Assembly (NCBI GenBank): GCA_036250195.1
Contig: JAVHZZ010000003.1
Coordinates: forward strand, 40,955,835-41,019,834
Source of the DNA: Mixophyes australis
Taxonomy: Eukaryota > Chordata > Amphibia > Anura > Limnodynastidae
Reading direction: 5' to 3'
DNA: 64,000 nt
Below are positions 1 to 11,889 of the stretch, piece after piece (the first letter of the stretch is position 1; each line of letters begins with the position of its first letter). A program made the translations under genes and the position numbers. Below the pieces are notes generated by a model that was given only the letters and a program-made list of their open reading frames with translations, was not told where the DNA came from and ran no database searches.

Positions 1-283
1 TGATGTGAGGTGTGCGTGGGGGTGATGTGAGGTGTGGGTGGGGGTGATGTGCGGAGGTGTGCGTGGGGATGAAGTGCGGAGGTGTATGGGGGGGTGATGT
101 GTGTGTGTGATGTGTGTGTGTGTGCGGGTGATGTGCGGAGGTGTTTGTGGAGGTGATATGCAGAGGTGAGGGTGATGTGCAGAAGTGTGAGGGTGATGTG
201 CAGAAGTGTGGGGGTGATGTGCATATGTGTGCGTGGGGGTGATTTTTGGGGGTGATGTGCAGAGGTTTTTGGTGTACAGGGGG
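1..283. repeat. G-rich minisatellite (GGTGATGTGCGGAGGTGTG-like units)
   Basis: Imperfect tandem units built on GGTGATGTG followed by CGGAGGTGTGCGTGGGG or shorter variants run from the window edge to about base 283. Unit length drifts from about 16 to 30 bp. The array is cut by the window start, so its full size is unknown. The G-rich strand is the plus strand. No coding sense is seen. Confidence 0.85.
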
Positions 284-924
284 GGACTCTTGTATTGACT
301 GCCTGTACCCACTAACTATCCAGGACAACAAGTTCTGCGTGCAATTGCAGCTTAGGCCACAAGGGGCACCCTTCATAGAAGTTTAGGATGTTCAAAACTC
401 CCAGACAGTACAGCACAGCCAATGACCTTTAGACCATGACTGGCCCTGATAATCTAGGATTGCCAAAGCAGGGCCCCGGATCCCGCACAGGCCCCCCTCA
501 ACTCTAAATGTGGAGTTCCATTCAAAGTGAGTGAGGACCTCAGAAGAATACTTACAAAGGCTGGAAGTGTCGTGATCATCAGCGGGTCAGATTGGGCCTC
601 TATCACCAGTACCCCCTGTACCCAGGGGCTGGCAGGGCTTGGGTGCATCTGCCCCCTGGGTTGGTCCCCTTGTGGGCTATCATGACCTGGGTCAATGAGC
701 TACCTGCATTTTTGTTCCTTTAAAATGTACCTAATATGCTGCTGATCTTGGTCTCCCCACCTGGCCCCTAGCTGTACCTCCCTGATGGCAGCCCTGGCCA
801 TCATTGGATTTATACTGATTCCATAATGTAATTAACAATTATTTTTCTCTATAACACAATGCCATACATGGTTTTGTTTTCAAATGAACTACAGACACAT
901 CATATTGTTTTAAAGAAACTACAA
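284..924. other. no gene recognised
   Basis: Non-repetitive DNA of mixed composition. A 64-codon minus frame at 454-648 has no recognisable motif. I see no RNA gene or mobile-element end here. Confidence 0.5.
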
Positions 925-1222
925 TGGCCGCATGGTGGCACAGTGGTTAGCATTGCTGCTTCACCCCTCTTTGGTTATGAGTTCGATTCCAACCACGGCC
1001 CTATCTGTGTGGAATGTGTATGCAGTCCCTGTTTCTTCCTACAGTGGACAACATACTGGTAGGATTATTTGACTTCTGACATAACTGACCCTAGTACATG
1101 TGTGTCATAAGGAATTTAGACTGTAAGCTCCAGTGGTGCAGGGACTGGTGTAAATGATTACATATGTTCTGTTCTGTGTTGTGTAATATGATTGGCGCTG
1201 TATCAATGCCGCAAAATAATGC
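925..1222 (+). mobile_element. V-SINE-like SINE, diverged copy
   Basis: The head reads GGCCGCATGGTGGCACAGTG followed by GTTAGCATTGCTGCTTCA, and a B-box-like GTTCGATTCC lies near 979. This is the tRNA-related pol III promoter layout of vertebrate V-SINEs. The central part (TGTGTGGAATGTGTATGCAG, then CATACTGGTAGG) and the 3' part (GGAATTTAGACTGTAAGC, TTGGCGCTGTAT) follow the better copies at 42.15 kb and 51.09 kb. It is the most eroded of the full-length copies. Family assignment is from recognition of the conserved central domain. Confidence 0.75.
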
Positions 1223-3270
1223 ACTTGTTCTTTATTTAATACCACAAATGGGAACAATATATATTCAATTCATTTTGCTGCAATAGATTTATTTTTAGTT
1301 TTCAAATGTATGATAGTTTCCTTTTGCCAGAATTGCATTTGATCTATTTAGCTCTCTCCTTTCCATCCACGCTCCTCAATATATGTCACTTCTCTGCTCC
1401 TAAACAACAAATCAGAACTTTTAAGAATAGTTTATCAGATTGTATTTCCCATAAGGGGCAGGATACATTTACTTGGTAATTCTGTATTCATTGGCTGTCT
1501 GCTATCAGAGAAATGTGGATAAGATACAAGTGCCAGAAAGTGCCCAAATAGGTCTCAGCCAACTCACAATGTGAAAGTCCATGGACACCATTAGACCAAT
1601 ATCATCTCATATTACTTGTGCTTCCTTGTTATCTCCAACTGCAAGGTAGAGATCTTCCGCCTGTAATGTGCGCTAATGGACGCAGGGAGAACAAATGACA
1701 TCACCGAAAAATTTAGAAAAGTTGGATGAATAACAAGTTCCATGAAATGTAATAACATCTGCAAAAAGTAATACAATTATCAGTTACTGCAAATTACATT
1801 ATCATATTGAGTTTCTAAGGAATTGTGCAGAGTATTATAATTAATTTGTTTTTAAATTATGTATAATAGCTGTTTTTCTAAATTAGTTTGTACAGTTTGC
1901 AGTAAAACAGGAACATGACAATTTAATTATGCAGAGTGGAAAATATTTTGCATAGTGAACATTACATTCCTGTTGTATAGTGATCAAAATGTCTATACAG
2001 AGTTTTATATTTGTAGCCATTGTGCCACTGAATAATTTCACATTTAAGTCTCACCTCAGAGTTCCTCCACCCGAGTTGTGTTCTCTCTGGAGTTGCAGGT
2101 CTTGGCAATGTCTACCAGAGGTTCACTCTGGAAACTCCTGCACAACTCACAATAAATTATTGGTGATGACTCGCACACACACACCAGGTAGAAAGGAAAA
2201 GCCACTTGGCACACTTATTAAATGGCCTGACAACGGGCAGTAAAGAAAGAGGATCTTGTCCGCAGCAGAGATTGTCTAACTATGAAATACACGTTACAAT
2301 AATTTCTATGCAGAACATTGGCGTAACGGTAACAAAACTGCATGGCATTCAGTATGGACGCAGTAGAAAAATCAACAATAAAATTGGTGATAATGGAAGA
2401 AGAAATAGTTATGAAAGTAATGATCATCATCATCATCATCAACAACATTTATTTCTATAATGATGTTGGTATCAAACCAACCATGAAATGATAACCAGGT
2501 TGAACAAGTCACCATGTAAAATGTCTCAGATATAACCACTCGGACTTTGGGCAGTATTCATATTTAGACCTACAGGCACACACTCTAAACTGGCTAATGT
2601 CACATCAGGAGACAGCAAGAAAATCCGAGGGAATAAACTCTTGGTATGAAGATGAGGTAGCAACAAGTAGTGATGAGTATCAATACAATCATTATTATAC
2701 GAAGACAATGATATATAGTTGCATTGGCATTAAAGAAATGTGTCTCTCTCTCGAACAAAGATAGTTTGAGTAGTAGTCCCAAAGATAATAACAACTATTT
2801 AATAATAAGATAATGACTTGGGTAGTAGTCCCATCAGTAATAATGAGCACAAATATGAGTAGAAGATAAGGGGTGGAGCAATCCAGGCTGTGTTAAGCAG
2901 TTCAAGGCCAGAACTCACCTTAATTGGACGACAGTACTAGTGCTCAGCTCTGTGTATGGTGCAGAGCAATATATAGTGAATTACTCACACTTGCTGTAAA
3001 AATTGATCTCTATATGCTGCAAGGTAGAAGTAGTAGTAAAAACAATCACCTGGAACAAATGAAGACTCTTTGCAAACAACTGTATTAGTTCTGCAATCCT
3101 ATACGTCGGATATGGACTCCCTAGGAACTTGTGCATTGTGCCTGGACTCCCTATGGACCTTTGGATCTGGGATCCTGAACTTGCTCTGGACCTCTGGCAG
3201 CTTTCTCTATGACACTTGCAGACTCTTCTTTGGGAATGGCAGCTACCACTATAACACTGATCCTGCAATT
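1223..3270. other. no gene recognised; SINE/L2 tail scrap inside
   Basis: AT-rich unique-looking DNA. The only recognisable item is a minus-strand tail scrap near 2422-2458, where (ATC)n is followed by AACAACATTTATTTCTATA. This resembles the ATAAATGATGAT end of the V-SINEs and L2 in this window. Short frames at 1980-2460 and 2526-2794 have no family features. Confidence 0.5.
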
Positions 3271-3396
3271 CTGGCAGATCTCTCTAGTAAACTGGCAGTT
3301 CTTTCTGAAAGATTGACAGCTTTCTCTGTTAGATTGGCAGCTCTTTCTGTTAACCTGACAGCTTTCTCTTTTAGACTGGCAGCTCTTTCTAAAGGA
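3271..3396 (+). repeat. six 21-bp tandem units encoding a Leu/Ala/Ser heptad
   Basis: Six contiguous 21-bp units of the type CTGGCAGCTCTTTCTGTTAAC cover these bases. They lie in an open plus frame spanning 3070-3585 (171 codons), where each unit encodes a heptad such as LAALSVN or LTAFSFR. The periodicity in threes keeps the frame open. Related units occur in the opposite orientation at about 25.52-25.70 kb, so the motif belongs to a dispersed repeat. I do not call the 171-codon frame a gene: no domain is recognisable and the rest is low in coding character. Confidence 0.7.
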
Positions 3397-3532
3397 TTTA
3401 CAACCCCCCTCATCACATTAAGTCTATCTATTGTACTCTCTAGCTGTGCCTCTCTCTGCAGTCTCTGGGTTCACAAATTAGAGGGGCACAAAATTATTTA
3501 TCAAGTTTTGCGTTACCTGCAAGTTTTAATGT

Positions 3533-4793
3533 ACCGTATATACTCGTGTATAAGCCGAGTTTTTCAGCACATTTTTGTATGCTGAAAAGGGCCACTCGGC
3601 TTATACACGGGTGAAGTTACCTGGTCTCCTGTCCCTGAGCTGTTAACTTCCGCAGTGGAACGCATGTGCGTTCAACTGACAGGAAGTTGTGTATTTGGAA
3701 TGCAAAATGCCGAACTTCCTGTCAGCATGCGTTCCACTGCGGGGGTAAGTAAAAGACTGAATCTACTACGTTTGTGTGCCTTGTGTGCCGATTGCAGATC
3801 CTCACATCTACAAGGTAAGTAAAGTAAGTAACTCTCATGTACAAGAAGGCCGCAGAAATATACACCATAGAGGTTTAACTTATTATGCTATGTTGTCCTA
3901 TGTACGTATGATGCGCTCTCTTTGGCATCATCTGTGATAGGTAGCCTCATGCTGTTGGCATGTGTATTATTCCAAAAATGTCTGAACTTCTGTCAAGATA
4001 TTTTCCCAGGACTATGTTTATATTATTACAACACATTGATGCAACAGTTTTGCTTTTCTCTAAAATTTATTAAACTATAGGGGTTGTCCATTTTGTCCTG
4101 AGAGAAATGCAAATACTTAGAAACGGAATTGCAAATTGTACCCTTTTTATCTTTTCATATCACTGCTAGCAGTAGTTAGGTAAGGAATCAGTGATCCGTA
4201 ATTTCTAAATATTATCCAAAATATGTGAAATCATGGTTTTACAATACGTAATAATCGCTATGCCCCAAGTGCTGTTAGGTGATATATGGTAATGTATTGT
4301 GACTTAACTGGGATATACCAACGCTGGCAGAGAAGTGAAGGACCCAAGGACTGCATCAGTAGACAGCAATCCGGGACTGGTGACTATAAGTTCACCCTGT
4401 GATAAGGTTGTGATTATTTGGTACTTCATTTAAAGCTTTGTAATCCTATCAGTGCTGAGTGTGTTTCACAAAAAAGCACAGTTGCTTTTGTCAAGATATT
4501 TTCCTAGGTGATTTCGTCAGGCTGATAGATAAGGCTGCCTCTGGGCAGTAAAAGAGTTAAGCATAAACCCGGTATGCTCATGTCACTTCGTGAAGCCCGA
4601 CCCATCTCATTGTCTCTCATCTTGCCTCTGGCATCTATGTGAGCTAGGAAAAGTAGGCAAAAAAAATTACCAGTAGCTGCTGCATTTCCCACCCTAGGCT
4701 TATACTCGAGTCAATAAGTTTTCCCATTTTTTTCTGGTAAAATTAGGTGCCTCGGCTTATATTCGGGTCGACTTATACTCGAGTATATACGGT
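3533..4793. mobile_element. non-autonomous TIR DNA transposon with 4-bp TSD (ATGT)
   Basis: The left end reads ACCGTATATACTCGTGTATA and the right end is its inverse, ending CTCGAGTATATACGGT. The element is flanked by ATGT at 3529-3532 and ATGT at 4794-4797, a 4-bp target-site duplication. Subterminal motifs (TATAAGCCGAG and CTCGGCTTATA) are repeated in both orientations near each end. An internal inverted repeat at about 3650-3741 pairs CCCGCAGTGGAACGCATG with its complement. No transposase frame is visible, so it is non-autonomous. I recognise the end sequence as a widespread vertebrate repeat but cannot name the superfamily securely. Confidence 0.8.
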
Positions 4794-4797
4794 ATGT

Positions 4798-5439
4798 GAA
4801 AAAAAGTAAAGTGTCCATTGAAAATAAATGGATTCATTCAATGGTTTGAGATTGATATAATAAGGCATGCATGGTACTTCCAGTTAAACTTACTAATTTT
4901 GTGGCTGTGGCCATTTTTTCTTAGCCGGTGTTCTGGCAATTGCTTTTTAAAGTCGTTTGTGTCATTTTGAGCCATTTTGAAACATGGTAAGGACTACAGA
5001 GACAGAGAACAAGATTTTTTATACCATTGTGCAGATACCGAATGCTGTTTGTTCCAAATACTGCATTGCCAGTTTATGCTGCCCTAGGATATGAGTGAAG
5101 TCTGCAGCATCAGGAAGCACTTCCATACCATGACCGCAGCACGCTACACAATACAGACAGTGGACCATACAGGGTAGAACCATACAGAACAATAAACAAA
5201 AAATACCAGGACTTCAAAGCTCCCAACATAGCTTACACATTGAGGATGGATACAGAAGTGGACGTTGCTCAATCAATATATAGGCTCATAGCAGGTGCTT
5301 GAAAGGGTGGGGTTATCCTAAAAAGAACACACAGAAAGATCCACCAGCACACTGCTATAGCCAGCAAAAGACCTGTTATTTCTACTGTAGATAAAAATGC
5401 AAAAGTCTTACTTAAACACGTTGAAGATGGAGCAGAAGT
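4798..5439. other. no gene recognised
   Basis: Mixed-composition DNA between the TIR element and the L2 3' end. No motif, repeat end or convincing frame was identified. Confidence 0.45.
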
Positions 5440-8125
5440 ATAGGTAGAGAACCAGGAGAGAAGATGGCCTTACTTGTGAGAGCTTACATTCTAAAGGGAG
5501 GGCAAACAGACAGGAGACACAATGGAGGGTTAGAGGGGATCAATTGCAAGAGAAGCGAGTGGTGGCATAGGGGATGAAAGGTGAGGAAGTCAGGCATGGA
5601 GAGAAGGTTATTTGGATGGCTGGAAGGCTTCGAGGAAGAGGTGAGTTTTAAGTGCCCGTTTGAAGATGCACAAGTTAGGGGACAGTTGAATGGAGCATGG
5701 GAGGTTTTTTAAGCGGAGGGGGCAGCCCGGGAGAAATCTTGGATTCTGGAGTGGGATCAGGTGATCAGAGTGGAGGAGAGGCGTAGGTCATTGACCGAAT
5801 GCATGGATCATGATTGGGTGTGAGTAGAGAGGAGGTTGAAGATGTAAGGGGCAGTGGAGTGGAAGAGAGTCTTGTAGGTGAGGAGTTTGAAAAGGATTTT
5901 GTAGGTGAAAGGAAGCAAGTGTAAGGCAAGGCAGAGAGGGTAGGCAGTGGAGGAGCGGCAGGAGAGGAAGATAAGTCTTGCAGCAGCGTTAAGTGTAGAC
6001 CTGAGGGGGGTAAGGTGGGAGATGGGGAGGCCGGTGAGGAGAAGGTTGCAGTAATCAAGGCAGGAAATGATTAGTGTATGAATAATACTTTGGTGGCATC
6101 CTGAGAAAGGGTGCAGGCCATATTGCAGAGTTGGAAGAGACAGGAATGGGCAAGAGATTGAATGTGGAGAGCAAAGGAGAGGGAGGAGTCAAGGGTGATG
6201 CCCAGGCAGCGGAGTTGGGGAACAGATGAGACGGTAATGTTGTTAACAGTGATAGAGAGATCAAGATGGGAAGAAGATTTAGAATTTTAATTTTTCAGAA
6301 AACGTAAAGACATCCAAGAGGAGATGGCGAAAAGGCAGTTAGATACACTAAAGAGGAGCGAGTGGGAGAGATCAGAAGAAGAGATGTACAGTTGAAAGTC
6401 ATCAGCGTAGAGTTGATATTGGAGACTGAAAGAAGTGATTAGATCACCCAGGGAGGTAGTGCAGAGTTTACAAGTCCAAGAACAGAGCCCTGAGAAACTC
6501 TTACAGGAAGGGCAGAGGGGAGGGGAATTAGTCAGAAAAGGATATAGAGAACGAGCAGTTGGTGAGGTAGGAGGTGAACCAAGCAAGGACAGAGCCAGAG
6601 AGGCCGAGAGAAAGAAGGGCCTGCAACAAAAGGGGGTGGTCGATAGTGTCAAAGACCGCAGAGAGGACCGGGATGATGAGCAGTGAAAAGTGGCCCTTAG
6701 AATTAGCCAAGATAAGGTCATTAGTATCTTTGACCAGGGAGCTTTCAGTGGAGTGGAGGGGGCAGAAGTAGTAGTTTAGAAGCAAACGGGAGGAGTGAGA
6801 TTGGGTGGTAGTTAGTGAGTGAGGTGGGATCAAGATTGGGTTTTTTGATAATGGGAGAGATAAGTGCATGTTTTAAGGAAGAGGGGACAATGCCAGTGGA
6901 GAGTGACAGATTGAAGACGTGAGAAAGTTAGGAGCAGGCAGTAGGGGAGAGGGAGTGGAGGAGGTGAGAGGCGATGGGATCCAGGTAGCAAGTAGAGGGG
7001 GGAGAGGAAAGAATGAGGGAGTGAAGTTATTCACCCGAGGCAGGGCGAAAGGACCACCAGAGCTGGTTGTTCGAGGAAGGCGGAGCAATAATGGTGGCAG
7101 GAGAATGAACCAAGGAGGAGATTTGAAGTCTGACAGTCTCAATTTTGGAGGTGAAATAGGAGGCAAAGTCGGTGGCAAACAGGGAGAGTGGGATATAAGG
7201 GGGGGTTGAACATAGCAAAGAGGCGGCAGGGATTAGAGGACTGAGAAGAAATGAGGGACTTGAAGAAAGAGTGTTTGGTGAGGGAGAGGGTGGAGCAGTA
7301 GGAAGAGAGGATAAATTTGAAATGGAGGAAGTCAACCAAGGAGCAAGATTTCCTCCAAAGGCGCTCAGCAGCATGAGTACACTTCTGAACGAAATGGGTG
7401 AATTTAGAGTGCCAAGGTTGGGGTATCAAGTGGCGACGACTGACAGAAGAGGCAGGAGCAACAACGTTCAGGGCAGTGGTGAGAGAGTGTTTGTAAATGG
7501 AAGTTGCCTGGTCAAGGTATGCCAGGGTGGGAAGAGGGGAGAGGAGAGTTTCAAGAGAGGGGGAGAATGAAGACAGGTCAAGAGTGTCAAGATTGCAACT
7601 TGTAAGGATAGTTTTAGGTGGAGGGGGAGCAGGGGAAGAAAACAGAAAGAAGGAGAGGAGATGGTGGTCATATAGTGGGAAGGGAGAGTTAGAGAAATCA
7701 GAGAGATCACATAGATGCGAGAAAATGAGGTCAAGGGAGTGACCAAGACAGTGGGTTGGAGAAGATGTCCACTGAGTAAGACCAACGGAGGAAACAAGGA
7801 CGAGACGTTTGATGGAGGCAGGGTCAGTGGGGTTGTCAATAGGGATGTTAAAATCTCCTAGTATGAAGGAGGGGAGGTCAGAGGAAAGGTAGTGGGAAAG
7901 CCAGGCTGCAAAGTTGTTGAGAAAGAGGGAAGAGGGGCCAAGGGAACTGTAGATGAAAGAGACATGGAGGTGGTTGGTGGAGAAGAAACGAATGGACTGT
8001 ACTTCAAGGGAGGAGAAAGAGAGGGAGGGCACAGTGGGAATAACCCAGGGAAGCCATGGCACAGTGGGAATTAAATGGTAGTGAACTGAAGTGTTGAGGT
8101 CTTTAGAAAGCAAATAACTGAGAAC
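5440..8125 (-). pseudogene. L2-clade non-LTR retrotransposon (LINE), 5'-truncated and frameshifted
   Basis: Read on the minus strand, fragments in successive frames rebuild the protein order of an L2-type LINE. The C-terminal half of an AP endonuclease lies in 7139-8203 (motif LGDFNIPIDNP, then LGHSLDLIFS). A linker follows at 7027-7374 and 6873-7178. Reverse transcriptase comes next: SAVFDTIDHPLLL in 6528-6869 and catalytic YADD in 6287-6721. The C-terminal region lies in 5765-6264. The minus-strand sequence near 5490-5450 (AGAATGTAAGCTCTCACA) resembles L2 3'-UTR. The endonuclease N-terminus is missing, the usual outcome of 5' truncation during target-primed reverse transcription. Several frame changes mean no intact protein. 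The clade is assigned from the RT/EN motif style; CR1 or Rex1 are less likely alternatives. Confidence 0.85.
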
Positions 8126-8510
8126 AGAACTGATTATGAGGCACGAGGTTCCTGCAACAATACCGCAGGTCGTGACCATGGAACAGGTAACACAGGATAC
8201 CAACTGAGAGTTGGTGAACTGCAGAAAACTGATGCACTGAGATCCCTGGAAAGCGAATAGCTTGAGGACGGGACCGATGATGAGGCACGAGGTTCTTGCA
8301 ATAATACCTCAGGTCTTGATCGTGGAACAGGTAACACAGGATACCAATGTGTAGACGGGAGCCAGAGAGAACAGCGTCCTAACAGGTAAGGAGACCTGAA
8401 GATCTGGCAACTTTGTAGAGAAGCAGGTGCTTTAAATAGACAGAGCTGATAGGCAATTAGCCAATCAAGAGAATACAAAAGTTTAGAAAAGACCAGGGGG
8501 TGAATGTATT
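8126..8510 (-). mobile_element. LTR-like fragment with internal tandem duplication
   Basis: On the minus strand this stretch has a TATTTAAA box near 8440, followed by a C/T-rich leader. A duplicated block of about 79 bp lies at 8123-8201 and 8265-8343 (GGCACGAGGTTC, GGAACAGGTAACACAGGATA). This TATA-plus-leader layout matches the complete solo LTR at 8920-9595, also minus, but the sequence is different. Neither terminus nor a TSD is visible, and it abuts the truncated L2 end. LTR identity is inferred. Confidence 0.45.
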
Positions 8511-8914
8511 ATGGTCCGTTTTTTTCAACTCGCCGGAACTAAACATATCGTTCAACGATGAAACAATGTCATCCACTTCTGCAGTGTGTATCCACTCATG
8601 ACCAAATCTCCATAGAGTTTACAGAGTCACGGCTATTCAGCCAATAGTTATGAAAGATGAAGAGCACAGATCTGAAGGTAAATCTTGTAAAACATGTATA
8701 GTGCGTACACATGAATCGACATGCTGATCGGGACTTTCAGTTGTTGAGAAAATCGTTAATGATATCGCATCAAGAGAATTTTTCTGTAGTGTCTGTAGGC
8801 AGTCGATCTAACTGTACCATGAAACAAAGTGCAGGTGAAGAAATGTTTATGACAGTATTACCAACAGGATGTTTTTAAGACAACTTTCAGACAGTGGAAT
8901 CTGAAACTGGCAGT
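8511..8914. other. no gene recognised
   Basis: Unique-looking DNA between the LTR-like fragment and the solo LTR. Nothing recognisable was found. Confidence 0.45.
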
Positions 8915-8919
8915 GTTTA

Positions 8920-9595
8920 TGTTAGGAACCCCTCCAGTCGGCACAACACAACCCGGAATCTACTCTGCCAGTCAGGTGTTCACTGGAGCCCCTGATGGTG
9001 GGGACAGACTGGGCTGCAGACTGACAGAGGGTCGTGAAGTTTGTACCGGCTGGGGAGAACCCAGGCAAGCGGAGTAAGGTCCACGCAGAGGTCAAGGGCC
9101 GGCAGCAGACAGCGGTATCCGTAAACAAGCTGAAGTCAGGGGTCACAGGCGGATAGCAGAAACGGTAAACAGGCCAGGGATCAGGGTCACAGGATACACA
9201 AGCGGAGTCAGTTCAAAGCCAAAGGTCATACACGGTAAATCAGAAGTGGTCTCAGAAGACTAGAGCAGGAACAAGCAGGTCAGCAGACTGGAGCACAGAA
9301 GCTATAACCGGCAATGAGGTAGCAGACCTCATTGCCTTAAATACTAACCCCAACCAATCAGAGCCTAGCTCTGCCAGAATACTGCCCATATTTAATAAGC
9401 CCACAGGCTATCTATGTGCGCACGCGCCCAGCAGTTCCTCTTGCTGGGACGCGGCGCTCTAACACACAGCTTCCCGACCGTTGCCTAGGCAACGGCCGGG
9501 CCAAGCCCCCGGAAGTGACGTCCCGGTCGTCATATCGAAGGCCGGGACGGAGGTAGGGGATTTGCGGCGGCTGGGCACCGCCGCGGCTTGTAACA
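8920..9595 (-). mobile_element. solo LTR with perfect 5-bp TSD (GTTTA)
   Basis: The 676-bp unit begins TGTTAGGAACCCC and ends GGCTTGTAACA, so it has the TG...CA ends of an LTR. It is flanked by GTTTA at 8915-8919 and GTTTA at 9596-9600. Read on the minus strand there is a CCAAT-like ATTGG and a TATTTAA box near 9342, and the opposite end is GC-rich with a CCGTTGCCTAGGCAACGG palindrome. No internal retroelement genes are present, so this is a solo LTR left by LTR-LTR recombination. The 5-bp TSD fits Gypsy or endogenous-retrovirus integration; the family cannot be told from the LTR alone. Confidence 0.9.
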
Positions 9596-9600
9596 GTTTA

Positions 9601-10806
9601 ATTTGCCCTTTTTAGTGCATGTTGCAATAGATCTTAATGTTATGTGTTTTCTTTGTTAATATTCTGATGGCATTATGTTAATATGATAAATCATGCAATT
9701 CTACTTGCTGATGGATGTCAAGTGCAGACTTTACATTAAGACACAGTTCTCCTGTTGATACGGTGCAGCAAGAAAAACATGTTTGCACTGAGTGCTGGCT
9801 TGCACCCCTAGTCCTTGATGCACCCAAAGCAGCCTCTGCTCCATTGTCCCGAACTTGCTCTGCCCAACTGTTGTCGTTAATCAGTCAATTATAATAGTTA
9901 AATAGTACCTGTCATTCTTCTCTGACTGCTTCCACTTTCTCTAAATCTGTTGATGTTTTTTGTGATGTTTGTCCCCATATTATAATTTTAAATGACAAGT
10001 GATCAGTGAGATGAAAGTGTAATTGAGTGAAGTGCTCAGAAAGCATTACCTGAAGAGTGGACGCGGATGACAAATAGTTCTTAGCTACTTGTTGTGTACA
10101 GGCACGTACATGTCGAATGCTGGAAACAGATGACAGATACACATAAAGTTCTATGACCCCTGCAGCCAGGCAAACAAAATCTTCTATTACTACACTGATA
10201 TTTTGTTGGAATCTGTCTGGTGAGCAGCATTGGAAATGTACATGGATGTTTTATAGGTCATGATGTTTTTATACTAAATGGTCACATGGTCAGATCATGA
10301 CTGCTTAAAATAAATTAGCAATTGTTCTAATATTTAGTGGTCTGGGGGGAATATGGTCTCACATCTAATACATGTAGGGACTCAATGTGAGACATCTGTT
10401 TTCTTTACAGAGGATAAGTTTTTCCGTACTGTACTTATCCACCAATGTATATATTCATTTGTATACTTTTATTTACATATTGATGATCGTACCTCCTCAC
10501 ATCTGGAGAGGCGGAATGGGGGAGGGCAGTGGTGGTCAAGTGTAGGTCAAGTACCGTAGGGTAGTATTCACATAATTACAGCACAGTTAGATGAGGACGG
10601 ATCCGCAGATATGCCTTTGGGAGGTACATCTTTTGTGGGTGCTGTAGGGTGAGCACAATCAGCAGTACTATCTTCTGATTGACTGATTTTCATATTAACC
10701 TCTAAAGCTGATTAATTATTTGACTCATTAGCGGCTATGTTATATAAATCACAACCGTCTATTCTCATTACTTAATTTACATTTCCGTTTGGGTTACCGC
10801 TATTGT
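9601..10806. other. no gene recognised
   Basis: AT-rich DNA with short frames only (for example minus 9912-10142 and plus 10353-10559). No conserved motif was recognised. Confidence 0.45.
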
Positions 10807-11410
10807 CTGGCAGTCACTAGGATGATCTCTTTATTGTATGGCAGCCACTAGGTTGCTCTCTACATTGTATAGCAATTACTAGGATGCTTTTTATGGCTGT
10901 CACTGAGATACTCTCTGCGGAATCAGTGGCGCTATATAAATAAATGATGATGATGATGATATTGTATGGTGGTCAGAAAGATGCTCTCTGTATTGTGTGG
11001 CAGTCACTAGCATGCTCCTTGTATTGTATGGTGGTCTAAAGAATGTCCTCTACCAGTCACCCAGCAATCACAGATGTTCTCTTTATTCTATGACATTTAT
11101 TAGGATGCTCTCTGTATTGTATGGCACTCACCAGGACATTCTGTGTATTTTATGGCAGTCACAAGAATGCTCTCTGAATTGTGTAGGTGTTACTAGAATG
11201 TTCTTTCTATTGTATGGCGGTCACAAGAATGCCCTCTGCATTGTATAGGTGTTACTAGAATGTTCTTTCTATTGTATGGCGGTCACAAGGATGCTCTTTG
11301 TATTGTATGGCAGTCACTAGGATGCTCTCTGTATTGTATAGATGTTACTAGAATGTTCTTTCAATTGTATGGCGGTCACTAGGATGCTCTCTGCATTGTA
11401 TGGTGTTTAC
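10807..11410. repeat. degenerate 31-bp minisatellite
   Basis: Units of about 31 bp such as CACTAGGATGCTCTCTGTAT followed by TGTATGGCAGT recur with substitutions (ACAAGAATGTTCTTTC, CAGAAAGATGCTCTC). The array is split near 10912-10963 by a GGAATCAGTGGCGCTATATAA tail with (GATGAT)n. Divergence between units suggests an old array. Confidence 0.8.
10912..10963 (+). mobile_element. V-SINE/L2 3'-tail fragment
   Basis: Contains GGAATCAGTGGCGCTATATA, then AATAAATGATGATGATGATGAT, the 3' end of the V-SINEs and the L2 tail elsewhere in the window. No SINE head precedes it, so only the tail is present. It interrupts the 31-bp minisatellite. Confidence 0.75.
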
Positions 11411-11881
11411 ATGAAATGTATGCTATATTGTAATATGAGTATTATATACTGCATAATTTGTGTTATATACTGCCTGATATAGTTTTTATAGTGTGTGCTA
11501 TAAATTATACAGGATGTGATGTCTGTTATAAACTCTGCATTGTATGGCAGTCAGAAGGATACTCTCTGTATTATAAATAATGTAATTATGAAAATTTTAA
11601 CACACATCCTTTTCCTAGGTACATTCTGAGTGCATATGCAACCACCTCTAGATGTGCAAAAAGATGCAAACACCAACATATGTATGAGATAACCATCTAA
11701 GATATGTTCTGTCTCATTTACAGTTAGGAGCAATGCAAAATAAGGAGCAGAGCAAGATGCAGTTCATGGGATACAAATATATGTATAGTGTTCACAGACG
11801 ACAGTCCATAAATTAATGTTAATACTGTGACATATTTATATCATGGTTTATTCATTTAAGTGTCTTTACACAAACAGCAGT
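11411..11881. other. no gene recognised
   Basis: AT-rich DNA with short palindromic TATA runs and a weak frame on the minus strand at 11551-11733. No feature is supported. Confidence 0.45.
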
Positions 11882-11889
11882 CAAATCAG

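Noticed and set aside
3070..3585. 171-codon gene with heptad repeats
   Set aside because: Open mainly because of 21-bp periodicity; no domain. A decayed relative on the opposite strand at 25.5 kb points to a dispersed repeat.
6435..7570. Plus-strand Glu/Arg-rich frames opposite the first L2
   Set aside because: They are antisense shadows of the Ser/Pro/Leu-rich L2 protein on the minus strand.
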